Assembly (NCBI GenBank): GCA_028875075.1
Contig: JAPPGF010000023.1
Location: 38,396-102,395, forward strand
Source of the DNA: Gemmatimonadota bacterium
Lineage (GTDB): Bacteria; Gemmatimonadota; Gemmatimonadetes; Longimicrobiales; Gaopeijiaceae
Direction of reading: 5' to 3'
Length of the DNA stretch: 64,000 nt
The notes beneath the pieces are model-generated. The model saw only the letters and a list, made by a program, of their open reading frames with translations. It did no database searches and had not been told where the DNA came from. Positions 9,494 through 20,125 of the stretch are shown here, one piece after another. Both the position numbers and the translations under genes were made by a program. Every line of letters starts with the position of its first letter. Positions within the stretch are counted from its first letter, which is position 1.

Positions 9494-10978
9494 TCAATCC
9501 CTCAGCTCCGTGCCGACCACCGTCTCGAGCTGCGTCAGAGCGTCATGATAGGCATAGACCGCGTTCACGTACGCCCGGTCCGCCTCGGCCTTGACCGTCT
9601 CCGCATCCACCAGACCGACGAATGAGATCGCGCCCAGCCGATACCGCTCCCCGGCCAGCCGGAGTTGGTCGTCCGCAACCTCGCTATTGCGCGCCTCAAG
9701 TGCCGCGCTCTGATACGCAGTGACCAGCGTACGGAGCGCAATCGTGAGGTCGGCGGTGAGGGCGAGGCGTCGTTCGCGAATCTCTAGTTCGGCGTCGGAG
9801 CGTTGGACCCGTGCGGCCTCAAGCTGTCGCTCGCGCTGGAGGCCCTGGAAGATCGGCAAACTGATGCTCAGGGAGGCCGAAGCCGGCCGGCGACTGAAGT
9901 CGAATGGGAACGCGCCGTTCTCGGTGACGATCCGGTTCCGCATGTCGTCCGTGAAGGTGAACGCCTCGCAGTCGCTCGTCGGAAGCGGATCCACGAGGCG
10001 AGTGTAGACTTGGTTTAGGAGCGCACACTGCTGCGCCTGGTTGGCGAGCTGCATTTGCGCCTGCGTGACGAGGACGTCGGTGCTGCTTGCCTGGCGGGTG
10101 AAGCCGCCGATCCCGGCCTGTGCGACCAGGCTCGGGAGGTAGGCTGAGCGTGCCTGCCGAACGTGTGCTTGGCTTGCGTCCAGGTTGGCAGCGCCCGCAC
10201 GCAGCGTCGGATTTCTCTCGAGCGCGGTTGCGAGAAGGTCGTCTCTGTTCCACTCGGGTTCTTCCAGCTCGAACGTCGTCGTGAGCGCCAGGGGACGATC
10301 CCCGTCCATTCCGATCTGCTGTAGCAACCTCAAGCGGGCCGTGCTGAGGGCGTTCCCGGCCTGGAGGAGCGCAACCTCCGCCCGACCCACCTGAACCTCG
10401 GCCTGCCGGACATCCAGCGGGGTTACAGCGCCCACCTCCTGCTGGGCCTCAGCGAGCCGAAGATTGAAGCGCGCGCGGCCGAGCTGGAGCTCGACCAATA
10501 TCTCGCCCTCAGCCTGGCGGAGCACTTCGAGGTAAGCGCGCGTCACCGCCGCCATCAGCTCCACCCGGGCGGCATCGATCTGCGCGACAACGGCTTCCCG
10601 GCGGGCGTGCGCGGCGGCGGGAGCCAACAGGGCGGACGCGCTCAGCTGATAGGAGATCCCGACGTTGTAGGCGGACAGATAGTAGGTCGGCAGATCCTGC
10701 GCGAGCGTGAGACTGCCGAATCGTTGCTCACCGGGGCCCTGCCAGGACAGCGAGCCACCGAGGGTCGCCGAAGGAAAGAGTGATCCGACGGCTTCGCGCA
10801 CCTCCCAGTCCGCAGTTGATCTGTCGTTGCGCGCGGCCAAGAAGCCCGGGTTTTGCTCCTGCGCCAGCCGGACCGCGTCCTCCAAGGAGAGCCGCAGGGT
10901 GTCGCTCTGAGCGGCTGTAGGAGCCGCATCACCGGCGAGTAGCAGGAGCAATAGTGCGACGGCGTCACGCAGTCTCAT
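9494..10978 (-). CDS. TolC-family outer membrane protein
   Basis: Signal peptide MRLRDAVALLLLLLAGDAAPTAAQ; DAVRLAQEQNPGFLAARN; AGERYRLGAISFVGLVDAE. ORF extends upstream to 11056. Confidence 0.85.
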   Translation of the reverse strand: MRLRDAVALLLLLLAGDAAPTAAQSDTLRLSLEDAVRLAQEQNPGFLAARNDRSTADWEVREAVGSLFPSATLGGSLSWQGPGEQRFGSLTLAQDLPTYYLSAYNVGISYQLSASALLAPAAAHARREAVVAQIDAARVELMAAVTRAYLEVLRQAEGEILVELQLGRARFNLRLAEAQQEVGAVTPLDVRQAEVQVGRAEVALLQAGNALSTARLRLLQQIGMDGDRPLALTTTFELEEPEWNRDDLLATALERNPTLRAGAANLDASQAHVRQARSAYLPSLVAQAGIGGFTRQASSTDVLVTQAQMQLANQAQQCALLNQVYTRLVDPLPTSDCEAFTFTDDMRNRIVTENGAFPFDFSRRPASASLSISLPIFQGLQRERQLEAARVQRSDAELEIRERRLALTADLTIALRTLVTAYQSAALEARNSEVADDQLRLAGERYRLGAISFVGLVDAETVKAEADRAYVNAVYAYHDALTQLETVVGTELRD

Positions 10979-11477
10979 CACCGTTCGATCCTCCAGCAGG
11001 TACGGGCCGCCGGGAGAGGTTGGATCTCCTGGGCCGCCTCTATGCCTCCGGGCCAAGCCGGCGGCCCGTGCAAGCTATCGTCCTCGATCAGACAGGGGGA
11101 CACGGCGCAACGTCAACTACCGCACGGCCGGGCCGTCCCCTGGGACAGGAACCGGTACTCGAGGCTTCGACCCGAGGCAACCGAGGCGAGGGTCTCTGGC
11201 AAGTGCCGTGGGCCCGATTCAGTCGGACTGTGGAACATCTGTTGGGCCCCTTCGGTCCGATAAGATTGCAACCCTCGAGGACGACCTCAGGAGCGTCACA
11301 GCGCCGCGGAAGAGCTGTGCGACATCCTCGCGAAGATCCGGTCCATCCCAGCGCTCTCGTGCCGTCAGATTGCTTTGCGGGGCCCATCAGGTGAAGCTGA
11401 AGCCACTGCGGCAAGCCGTTGTCTTGACCCGATCTCAAGAAGGTAATCCTAGGGTGTCGAAGACAAGAACAACGGAG

Positions 11478-12494
11478 ATGACTATGACGACGACCGTCGG
11501 GCGGAGATACGCCACCATCCGCGATGCGACGCTGGGAGCCGGACTTCTCGCCCTCGCCGTGGTTCCCGTCGCGGGCCAGGCTGTTCCCATCGACGAGACT
11601 CGGGAACTAGGTCCCGACGCGTTCGTGGGCCTCTCGGTGGTCTCCCACTCCCTCGTCGTCGAGGGATGGGACCAGGACAGGATTCAAGTCGTAGGGGAAT
11701 ATGATTCGAGGTTCCAAAGTCTCGACATCGAGAGTAGCGCTCAGTCGTTCCGTTTCGAGATCGAGCCCGTGCGCCGTTTCCGGATCGCGGACGACTTGGA
11801 TCAGCAGGAGGGTTCGGCAGAACTACATGTGCGGCTCCCGCGCGCCGTGCGCCTCACGGCCAATACCGTGTCGGGCTCCGTCCGAATCGGTGGCCTCAGC
11901 GGAATCGTCACGGGAAGAGCGGTCTCCGGCACCGTGCAGATCGAGGGCGACCTCCAGTCCGTATCTCTCAACTCCGTCAGCGGTTCCATTGAGTACCTTG
12001 GCAACGCATCTTCCGTTCAACTCCAGAGCACGTCCGGTCATGTGGGCTTCGAGGGCCGCGCGGAGTCCGTGGAGCTACACTCAGTCAGCGGGACCGCGCG
12101 GATGCAGGGGCAGGGCGAGACGATCTCCGCGACCTCCGTAAGCGGCCCAGTAGAACTCAGCTCTTCGGTCCCCGTACAATGGCTGGAAGCCGAGTCCGTC
12201 TCGGGCCCCGTGAGCTATTCCGGCGGGCTAGCGCCAGGAGGTACGATCCAAGTGGAGAGTCGCTCCGGATCTGTCGTGCTGGTGCTTGGCCCCGACGCCG
12301 AAGCTTCGTTCGATTTGTCGACGATCTCGGGAGAGATCACAGCCGACGTCCCAATGGTGCAGACCGAGGTCCGCAGTCGGAGTCCGTTTACCACGCAGAA
12401 ATTTCTTCGCTTCGTGAAGGGATCGGGATCAGGACGCGTGGAGGCATCATCCGTCTCGGGAAGCATTCATATCCGAGCGCTGGAAGGCTGGTGA
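11478..12494 (+). CDS. DUF4097-like beta-helix repeat protein
   Basis: Signal peptide then repeated S-VSGSV/I--LSG-V beta-strand repeats; start chosen at MTMTTTVGRR. Confidence 0.75.
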   Translation: MTMTTTVGRRYATIRDATLGAGLLALAVVPVAGQAVPIDETRELGPDAFVGLSVVSHSLVVEGWDQDRIQVVGEYDSRFQSLDIESSAQSFRFEIEPVRRFRIADDLDQQEGSAELHVRLPRAVRLTANTVSGSVRIGGLSGIVTGRAVSGTVQIEGDLQSVSLNSVSGSIEYLGNASSVQLQSTSGHVGFEGRAESVELHSVSGTARMQGQGETISATSVSGPVELSSSVPVQWLEAESVSGPVSYSGGLAPGGTIQVESRSGSVVLVLGPDAEASFDLSTISGEITADVPMVQTEVRSRSPFTTQKFLRFVKGSGSGRVEASSVSGSIHIRALEGW

Positions 12495-12988
12495 GTCGCC
12501 GCGCCCATAACGGGGACGTCCGCATCCGACGTGCGCGGCTGGCTGACCTCGAGACGATCGTCGACTTCAACGAGCGGCTCGCGAGGGAGACCGAGGGGGT
12601 GCAACTCGATCTTGATCGCCTGCGAGCGGGCGTCGAGTCGATGCTGCGAGACGACAGGGTCGGCTTCTATCTGCTCGCCGAGACGGACGATGGAGAGACC
12701 CTAGGACAAGCCGGTCTCACTTTCGAGTGGAGCGACTGGCGCAATGGCGTGTTTTGGTGGCTGCAGAGTGTCTACGTCCGACCGGAATACCGCGGGCAAG
12801 GTGTACTGAGGGCACTCTACGACCGCATTCTGGCGTTGTCCGCGGACCGGTCCGTGTGCGGCATCCGGCTCTACGTGGAGCGCGAGAACCGTGCGGCCCA
12901 AGCAGCCTACCGTCGCTTGGGGCTCGACCCGGCAGTGTTCCAGATGTATGAGAGAGATTTCGTGATCGATCGCGGTAAGGCAACGTAG
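12491..12988 (+). CDS. GNAT family N-acetyltransferase
   Basis: GTG start overlapping previous stop; VYVRPEYRGQGVLRALYDRIL and RLYVERENRAAQAAYRRLG. Confidence 0.85.
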   Translation: MSRRAHNGDVRIRRARLADLETIVDFNERLARETEGVQLDLDRLRAGVESMLRDDRVGFYLLAETDDGETLGQAGLTFEWSDWRNGVFWWLQSVYVRPEYRGQGVLRALYDRILALSADRSVCGIRLYVERENRAAQAAYRRLGLDPAVFQMYERDFVIDRGKAT

Positions 12989-13090
12989 CGGGTGGCCTGC
13001 GCCGGGCGAACGGGACCACGGTCTGCCGGCCGACGGGCGGCTCTACACGCTATGCCTCAGCGGCCCGATCGTCCCTTGACGCGCCGCACC

Positions 13091-13579
13091 TCAAATCCAG
13101 CGACGCACCTGTTGCTTGTACCTGCGATAACTGTCGCCGAACTTGCGCTCCAAGTAGGTCTCTTCGTATCGGATTGCAGTGAGATAGATGATCCGGCCGC
13201 AGAGCGGGCTGAGAAGGAGCACCCACGCGCTCGCGAGCATGACGGCAACTCCCGCGCAGACCAGAACCATCATCAAGTACATCGGGTTGCGCGTGAACTT
13301 GTAGGGACCCTCGATGAGGAGCTCGGGCGTGGGGGTCCAAGGTCTCGGGTCCTGCCCCGACCTCTTGAAGAGGACAAACGGCCACACGCCCAACACAGCC
13401 ACGGAAGCGGCCACGATCAAGCCGCCGACGCCCCACCTGACCGATGACGAAACGGGAGGGGCGGCAGTGAGTGGAAGCATCCTCTCGAGCCCATAACCGA
13501 CGAGCACCGCCAGAACGCCTACAAGCGGAGGCGGAAACCTGACGGATGCATGGTCTCTCCCGGCGAAGTCATCGCCCAT
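13091..13579 (-). CDS. ICMT/PEMT-like membrane methyltransferase
   Basis: EGPYKFTRNPMYLMMVLVCAGVA ... EETYLERKFGDSYRRYKQQVRRW. Confidence 0.8.
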   Translation of the reverse strand: MGDDFAGRDHASVRFPPPLVGVLAVLVGYGLERMLPLTAAPPVSSSVRWGVGGLIVAASVAVLGVWPFVLFKRSGQDPRPWTPTPELLIEGPYKFTRNPMYLMMVLVCAGVAVMLASAWVLLLSPLCGRIIYLTAIRYEETYLERKFGDSYRRYKQQVRRWI

Positions 13580-13757
13580 GACTCGGAAGTTAACGACCCG
13601 TGCACCTTCTCGCACATCGAAGTCTCGTCCGACGACGAGCGAGCCTAAATTGGGGCGTGAATTCCAAAGAGAGATGAGCCTCAATGGGGGCGCAGCAGGT
13701 GCAACGGCTCTTCGCTACGTCTCGCAGTCAGGTTCTCATGTGCTCGACTTCGCTTGA

Positions 13758-13840
13758 TGCCGGGGGTGGGATTTGAACCCACACGGGCCGAAGCCCCGGG
13801 GGTTTTAAGCCCCCTGCGTATGCCGTTCCGCCACCCCGGC
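13758..13840 (-). tRNA. tRNA-Leu(TAA)
   Basis: Minus strand GCCGGGG...CCCCGGC acceptor stem, GTTCAAATC T-loop, anticodon loop CTTAAAA, long variable arm. Confidence 0.95.
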
Positions 13841-13955
13841 GCTCTTCTCCATTATTTCTCGCTCGGAGGAAACGTTGCCCCATATGCAACGGGGCTTGGC
13901 AAAGAGGCTGGACCCGAGCGCTACCAACGGATGCCAATCGAGTGGCGCTGCCCGT

Positions 13956-14582
13956 TCAAGGCGCCAGCCGTTCGAGCGTCCACTCCTCGTTCAGCCCGCC
14001 GCGACGGTACACGAACCGGTCGTGTAGGCGATTCGGCATCCCTTGCCAGAATTCTATCTCGTGCGGGAGGATCCTCAGTCCTCCCCAATGAGCCGGCCTC
14101 GGCACGTCCGCCCCGCGGTAGCGTTCCTTCACTTCCGCTACGCTCGCCAGGAGCTCATCTCGACTGCCTAGGACGGTGCTTTGCGGCGAGGCCCGGGCAC
14201 CAATCTGACTCTCGCGCGCCCGCGACCTGAAATAGGCATCCGAAACTTCGTCGCTCACGCGTTCCACATCGCCCTGAATGCGCACTTGCCGCATGAGCGA
14301 CTCCCAGTAGAACGTCAGCGCCGCCCGCGGCCGGACCGCTAGGGCGCGGCCCTTCGCCGAGCGCAGGTTCGTGTAGAAGACGAACCCCTCTAGGTCGCGT
14401 GCCTTCAGCAGCACGATCCGCCCCTCCGGATAGCCCTCGTCGTCCACGGTCGAGAGACAGGCAGCCTCCGGCATCGCGTAGTCTGCGTGCTTCACCGCAA
14501 GTTCGAACCACCGATCGAACTCGACAAGCGGGTTAGCGGCCATCGCCTCCCGTTTGAGGGGAGCAAGAGTCTGGCGTGTCAT
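13956..14582 (-). CDS. pdxH: pyridoxamine 5'-phosphate oxidase
   Basis: GRIVLLKARDLEGFVFYTNLRSAKGRAL; EIEFWQGMPNRLHDRFVYRR; EEWTLERLAP. Confidence 0.93.
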   Translation of the reverse strand: MTRQTLAPLKREAMAANPLVEFDRWFELAVKHADYAMPEAACLSTVDDEGYPEGRIVLLKARDLEGFVFYTNLRSAKGRALAVRPRAALTFYWESLMRQVRIQGDVERVSDEVSDAYFRSRARESQIGARASPQSTVLGSRDELLASVAEVKERYRGADVPRPAHWGGLRILPHEIEFWQGMPNRLHDRFVYRRGGLNEEWTLERLAP

Positions 14583-14629
14583 CGCGTTTCGTCGATGTTC
14601 GGCGGCGGCAATCTCCCCGGGGATCCCAG

Positions 14630-16015
14630 CTATCGACCCAGCTGGTGCCGGAGCGAGTCCTCGAGACGTTCGAAGCGGAAACGATAGCCGGCCTCAAGCA
14701 GCCGGGCTGGATGCACGCGCTGCCCGAATAGCAGCACTTCCCTGCCCATCTCCCCCAGGCCAGCACGCACCACGGGGACAGGAAGCGGAACCAGCGTAGG
14801 CCGGCCCAGCACGCGCCCCAACACATCCGCAAACTCCGCGTTCGTGACAGGCTCGGGCGCGCACACGTTGATCGCCCCCTCTACGCGGTCGTCCATGAGC
14901 GCATGCAGGATCGCGCCGGTCGCATCGTCTAGGTCGATCCACGACACGTACTGCTTCCCACTCCCCACACGCCCACCCATACCCACGCTGAACGGAGTCA
15001 TTAGCCTTCCAAGCATGCCGCCTGCCGGACACAGCGCCGGGCCCTGGCGCTGGATCACGACGCGCAACCCGACACTGCTGGCGCGCCGAGTGGCACTCTC
15101 CCACTTACCGGTCACTTCTGCCAGGAACCCCCTTCCGGAGTCGGTTTCCTCGTCCAGGACTTCGTCCCCACGGTCACCGTAGTAACCGACGCCGGAAGAC
15201 GACACGAGGATGGTCGGTCCGGCGTCGCGAAGCCCGGCCAGGGCGCCAGAGATCAGCTCGGTCCCGCGCACACGGCTCTCCAGGATGGAGCGCTTCTTGG
15301 CGGGTGTCCAGCGCGGCAACCGGACGATCGGCTCCCCTGCCAAGTGTACGACTGCGTCCACACCGCGGAGTCCGTCAAGGTCGATTTCGCCGTGCGCCGG
15401 GCTCCAGTAGAGCGCTCCCGGGATCCTGGATGCAGCCTCGCGGCTTCGCACAAGTGGCCTGACTCGATGCCCACCGGTCGTCAGGAGGTCCGAGAGCGCT
15501 GAACCGATCAATCCGCCGGCGCCTGAGATTGCCACAGAGAGCGGCGGTCGATGCATCCAGACAGCGTGACCGCGAAGGTCGTCACTCAGGCGGCGCTTCC
15601 TGAACGCGAACACCCGTGACAGCTCGCGCTCTACGACCGGAACCGCGAGTCCGCGAACAGCACGCCCAGCCGTGACGTCCCAATCGATCTCGTCTACAAT
15701 CCGCGTGCCATCCGCACCGTCGTCTTCGAACCGATGAACATGCACCCAACGCCGGAACGGGCCCTTGACCTGCTCGTCGGTAAACGTCCGGCCTTCTTCG
15801 TAGTCCCGGTGCCGAAGCCGCCAGGCGAAGCTGACACCGTTCCGGCCAACCTCTAGCACGAGCTCCCCGCCGTCTCGAATCGTCCCCGTACGCGCGCGTA
15901 CGCCGACTCTCATCCAAGGTGGCGCCAAGCGTTCGAACGCTCCCGGTCGTTCGTGCCAGGCGAAAACCTCGGCGGAAGGACGGGGAATCCGGAATTCATG
16001 CACGAACCGCGGCAT
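14630..16015 (-). CDS. TIGR01777 family epimerase/oxidoreductase with N-terminal SRPBCC domain
   Basis: ISGAGGLIGSALSDLLTTGGHRVRPLVRS; VHLAGEPI; SSSGVGYYGDRGDEVLDE. Confidence 0.92.
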   Translation of the reverse strand: MPRFVHEFRIPRPSAEVFAWHERPGAFERLAPPWMRVGVRARTGTIRDGGELVLEVGRNGVSFAWRLRHRDYEEGRTFTDEQVKGPFRRWVHVHRFEDDGADGTRIVDEIDWDVTAGRAVRGLAVPVVERELSRVFAFRKRRLSDDLRGHAVWMHRPPLSVAISGAGGLIGSALSDLLTTGGHRVRPLVRSREAASRIPGALYWSPAHGEIDLDGLRGVDAVVHLAGEPIVRLPRWTPAKKRSILESRVRGTELISGALAGLRDAGPTILVSSSGVGYYGDRGDEVLDEETDSGRGFLAEVTGKWESATRRASSVGLRVVIQRQGPALCPAGGMLGRLMTPFSVGMGGRVGSGKQYVSWIDLDDATGAILHALMDDRVEGAINVCAPEPVTNAEFADVLGRVLGRPTLVPLPVPVVRAGLGEMGREVLLFGQRVHPARLLEAGYRFRFERLEDSLRHQLGR

Positions 16016-16834
16016 TGCCGGCGTTTACCCAGACCTACACCAGCGGTTCACCGGCGCGATCAACTTATGGCACTTGATCCAGCCGATCAGGAAAGGCGCC
16101 CCGAGCTTCGTACAGCATCCTCAAGCCCCCGCGAGCAATCCGCCCCTAGCGTCTTGAGCCACTTGCGAGGTCGCCAGACCGATCCGCTGAACACGGGGGA
16201 CCAACTCGGACTCGGTCGCTTCCCCGGTGATGTTAGACTACCCTCGCCATCACCGGGGGGAGGGGCGTCCGCTCGCACAGCGCCTTTGACAGGCCACTGA
16301 CCTCCGCCCCGCTGCCGTACGAGGTTGCCCTGCCGATTGATCAAGACCCAGTACCGAAATACGTGTTGATTGTCTTGAACGGTGCGCAGGTTCGTTCTTG
16401 AATCGAAAGCGGCAACGCATCCGGACCTTGCGCCCAATTGTATACGAGGTTGAGGGCAGCAATAGCTCACTGAGACACACCCGAATTCACCAAGAATTTC
16501 TCGTCTAGACGCCCGTTTCACAGCCTTGAGATTGGTGGATGCATCTCGTTCGTCTTCTTTCTATGTGAAGCTATAACCAGTTTGCACGAACGCATCTTTA
16601 TAGAACTCCGGAGGTACGAATTCCTTCACTGTCGATCACTATCACAGTGCAACATGATCCCACCAAATTGTGAGCACTGACACCTGAATTGGTCTAAGCA
16701 GGCGGCCGAGCGAGAGGATCACTTCCGTGACCTCAAGTCACTACATCAGCAATGCCGTAAACCTGTGTGTCGACAATGTACTCTTCTTCGGAAGGGCGGC
16801 TTCCACCAGTGGCATAACGATCTCTTCTGTCAGC

Positions 16835-17422
16835 TTAGAGGACGGACACATACTCGCGAAAACCAGGGCGTAGCGTGAATCCTGTTATTACCTGGAAGGG
16901 CATTAACAAGCGCTCAACCTCGGCTGGCAACAGGGGCTCCTTGGCTGGGCCGAGCGGCCCTAAGGGCTCGCATCTCATAAGTCCAATATCCAAGACAGAA
17001 AAGCGCATGGGCTGAAAAACGGCTTTGTCGGGTGCGCTCGTCAGGACGTATAGGCGTGCATTTGGCGCGCTGACCTCTGTGAGTTGCTGAACGACAAGGG
17101 GGCGCTCGTCGGGAGGGACCCGGTCCAGCACATCCCATGCCAGCACTAGATCATACGGGGGGTCGAACTTTCCCAGCCGGTGTGCCAGCGCATGAATATC
17201 GCATACGCTGCCGTCGAGTATGCCGGCGAATCTTACCCATCGGGCGAACCGGCGGTAGACTTTTAGCGCGGACTTCGTCCCGTTGGCCAAGTCCAGAACA
17301 CAATGAGTGCGATCTTCAGAGACACCATCCAGAAGGGCCGCAATTCCAGGAGAGGGGCGATCGATTGCTTTCGTGAATACACCGTTTGATTCAAGCGTGT
17401 CTTGCCACGGGTACATTGGCAT
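16835..17422 (-). CDS. putative class I SAM-dependent methyltransferase-like protein
   Basis: VLDLANGTKSALKVYRRFARWVRFAGILDG...PPYDLVLAWDVLDRVP. Confidence 0.55.
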   Translation of the reverse strand: MPMYPWQDTLESNGVFTKAIDRPSPGIAALLDGVSEDRTHCVLDLANGTKSALKVYRRFARWVRFAGILDGSVCDIHALAHRLGKFDPPYDLVLAWDVLDRVPPDERPLVVQQLTEVSAPNARLYVLTSAPDKAVFQPMRFSVLDIGLMRCEPLGPLGPAKEPLLPAEVERLLMPFQVITGFTLRPGFREYVSVL

Positions 17423-17439
17423 TGCTCAGGATCCGATAC

Positions 17440-17964
17440 TTACGATACGGTGAGCCTCGCCTGAGCGGATCGATCGTCATCTTTGCCTGCTTGAGTCGTC
17501 TTGACAATTTTTTCCGATTGCTTTCCGGGCTCGTCTGACCCAGTGGACGATGAACTGTCACCCATGTCAACACCACCTCGGAAGTAAGCTCCATCCTCCA
17601 ACACCACCCGGGGTGCTGTGAGATCTCCTTCAACGGAAGCCGAACTGAGTAGAACAATCTGCTCCTCGGCTGCTAAGTCGCCCTGCACTTTACCCTCGAT
17701 GATGACGATACGTCCCCTGATATTGGCCTTGACATTCCCTTCGGAACCGACAGTGACAGAATGTGATCTCAGATCCACCGAACCCTCCAGGCGTCCTTCG
17801 ATCAAGAGATTTTCTTCCCCGGTCACCTCACCCTTGATCTTGATCTTTCGGCCGACTGTCGCCAACTCAGGCATTCGAGATCGAGCGGTAGGCGTTTCGA
17901 CGTTCTGGACCGACTGCTCAGCGGGCTTGGTCGGCCGATGAGATGTCTCGTTTTCTCTCCGCAT
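17440..17964 (-). CDS. bactofilin (polymer-forming cytoskeletal protein)
   Basis: IKGEVTGEENLLIEGRLEGSVDLRSHSVTVGSEGNVKANIRGRIVIIEGKVQGDL beta-helix repeats. Confidence 0.9.
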   Translation of the reverse strand: MRRENETSHRPTKPAEQSVQNVETPTARSRMPELATVGRKIKIKGEVTGEENLLIEGRLEGSVDLRSHSVTVGSEGNVKANIRGRIVIIEGKVQGDLAAEEQIVLLSSASVEGDLTAPRVVLEDGAYFRGGVDMGDSSSSTGSDEPGKQSEKIVKTTQAGKDDDRSAQARLTVS

Positions 17965-18347
17965 GATGGGGCCTCAGCTAAGTAATTTCACTCCGGCCAG
18001 CCCATTCCAGAAACACATGACAACAACTGCACTCCGACCGGGACACGGATGCTTGCGCAAGTTGCGGCTGAGAGGATAGCGGGGTCAAGGGGGTAACACC
18101 ATTGGGTCGGATTGTTCGATTTGAGTGTCTACAGCTCCGGGAAATCCGACGTCAAAGCCGACACGCGTCTTCGTACTACGCCGATGGGGCAAGACCGATG
18201 GACTTGAGCGAACGGGGAGTGGATGGACCGCCAGAGCTGCTCGAGGCGGGTTTCAAGATCTGCCAGCTGGCGGCACCAAGAGCGAATCGATCGGCAACGA
18301 GCGTCACGTCTCAACCCACTGTCCTGTGCGGGCGCCTGAACGGCGCC

Positions 18348-19508
18348 TCAGCTCCCGAAACGGTCGGGGCGGAAGGAGTTGAGTCTAGCGTCGCCGTGGC
18401 CTTCGACCGCACACCGGCACAGATGTCCGGTGATCGGCACCAGTAGGATGCCGTTGCGGTAGTGCCCCGTGGCGTGCACGAGATCCTCCACATCGGGGTC
18501 CCGACCGAGCACAGGGCACCCGTCGGGCGTGCCCGGGCGAAACCCCGCCCACGCATCGATGACCCGCGCCCGGGTGAGCGATGGAATGATCGTCACCGCC
18601 GCAGTACGTAGGCTCTCGAGCGCCTCGGACGTCGTACCACGGGTGAAGCCCACTTCCTCGGACGTGGCGCCCACCCAGGCCCTGACTTCATGCGTGGGAC
18701 TACCTGGATCGGGGCTGCGTGGGACGACGTAGCAGGACTCGGTCTCGACGACCGAACGGACGAACGGCGCTGTAGCGCCCGTCTCCAGCGCGAGCATCTG
18801 GCCCTTCACAGGTCGCACGGGCAACGGACGGGGAAGTCCCGCCACATGTCCGCTCCATGCGCCCGCCGCCAGGATCACGAGATCGCAAGCAAGCCGGGTG
18901 CCGTCTATAAGACGCACCCCTCGCGTGTGACCTCCCACCACGTCGAGCTCGGCCACCTGCGAACCCTCGCGTATGGAACAGCCCGACTGTTCCACCACGA
19001 TGCGTAGCGCCCGTGCCAGCGCGCGGTTGTCCACCTGGCCTTCCTGTGGCAGGAACAGACCGGCGACCGCACCGTCGACTGCCGGCTCACGCAGGGCGAC
19101 CTCCGGAGCCTCCAACCACTCCGCATCAAGCCCGGCTTCCGAGATCCATGCCTTTCGCTTGCGCAAGCTCTGCGCGGAAGCCAGGTCTCGCGCTACCAGC
19201 AGCTTGCCGTCAAACCTCAGGTCCACGCCCACACCCGAGTCGGTCTCGAGTTCGGCCGCGAACTCCTTCCAGCGTGCCAGGCTGTCAAGTCCGAGCCACA
19301 AGAGCGGATCCGGCCCGACGGCCTCGCCGATCGGCGAGAGCATCCCGGCCGCCGCGTGGGTGGCCTCCGCACCCGTGCGTCCGCGTTCCAGCACGACGAT
19401 CCGCCGACCCGTGGCGGCGAGCGTGAGGGCGCAAGCTAGCCCGATGGCTCCACCGCCGACGACGATAACGTCCGGAGCGCGCTCCGTGCCTATTGCTACT
19501 CGTTCCAA
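18348..19508 (-). CDS. thiO: FAD-dependent glycine oxidase ThiO-like
   Basis: VIVVGGGAIGLACALTLAATGRRIVVLERG; GMLSPIGE; WAGFRPGTPDGCPVLGRDP; HATGHYRNGILLVPITG. Confidence 0.85.
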   Translation of the reverse strand: MERVAIGTERAPDVIVVGGGAIGLACALTLAATGRRIVVLERGRTGAEATHAAAGMLSPIGEAVGPDPLLWLGLDSLARWKEFAAELETDSGVGVDLRFDGKLLVARDLASAQSLRKRKAWISEAGLDAEWLEAPEVALREPAVDGAVAGLFLPQEGQVDNRALARALRIVVEQSGCSIREGSQVAELDVVGGHTRGVRLIDGTRLACDLVILAAGAWSGHVAGLPRPLPVRPVKGQMLALETGATAPFVRSVVETESCYVVPRSPDPGSPTHEVRAWVGATSEEVGFTRGTTSEALESLRTAAVTIIPSLTRARVIDAWAGFRPGTPDGCPVLGRDPDVEDLVHATGHYRNGILLVPITGHLCRCAVEGHGDARLNSFRPDRFGS

Positions 19509-19621
19509 TATCCCGCCTGGGCCTCGTGCCTCGTGCCTTACCCTTGTAGGTTGTCGTCCCTCCTCGAACTGCCCTCCGGTCCGTTCCCGTCGGACTCCGG
19601 CCCCGCATCGCCACGCACCAG

Positions 19622-20125
19622 ATGGCCTCAGACCAGCCGTACCGTTTTTGCCACAGCATCGAGGTCCGCTTCAAGGACATCGACATTGGGGGGCACGCCC
19701 ATCACTCCCACGCCCTGGTCTACTTCGAGGAGGCGAGGGCCGCCTATTGGCGTCGGGTGGTCAGCCGCCCTGATCTCGAGGACATCGACTATATCCTCGC
19801 TGAAGCCACGGTTCGCTGGCACAATCGTATCGCCTGGCCAACACGGCTCGACGTGTCCCTCCGAGTCCCACTGATGGCCCGCAAACACTTCGTCATGGAG
19901 TACCTGGTGAGATCTCGCAGTGGCGAGGCTTTGCTCAGTGGCAGCACGGTACAAGTCATGTACGACTACGCGGCCGGCGCAAGCAAGCAGATCCCGAAGG
20001 ACGTGCGTGCGGCAATCACGGCGCACGACGGACCTTTCGGCCAAGGAGGACGCTGGCAGGGCCCAACGAGACCATCACCTGCGGAGTCGGCCGCCCCGGT
20101 CGACCGGGCACACCAGCGGTCATAG
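19622..20125 (+). CDS. acyl-CoA thioesterase (4HBT family)
   Basis: VRFKDIDIGGHAHHSHALVYFEEARAAYWRR. Confidence 0.85.
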   Translation: MASDQPYRFCHSIEVRFKDIDIGGHAHHSHALVYFEEARAAYWRRVVSRPDLEDIDYILAEATVRWHNRIAWPTRLDVSLRVPLMARKHFVMEYLVRSRSGEALLSGSTVQVMYDYAAGASKQIPKDVRAAITAHDGPFGQGGRWQGPTRPSPAESAAPVDRAHQRS

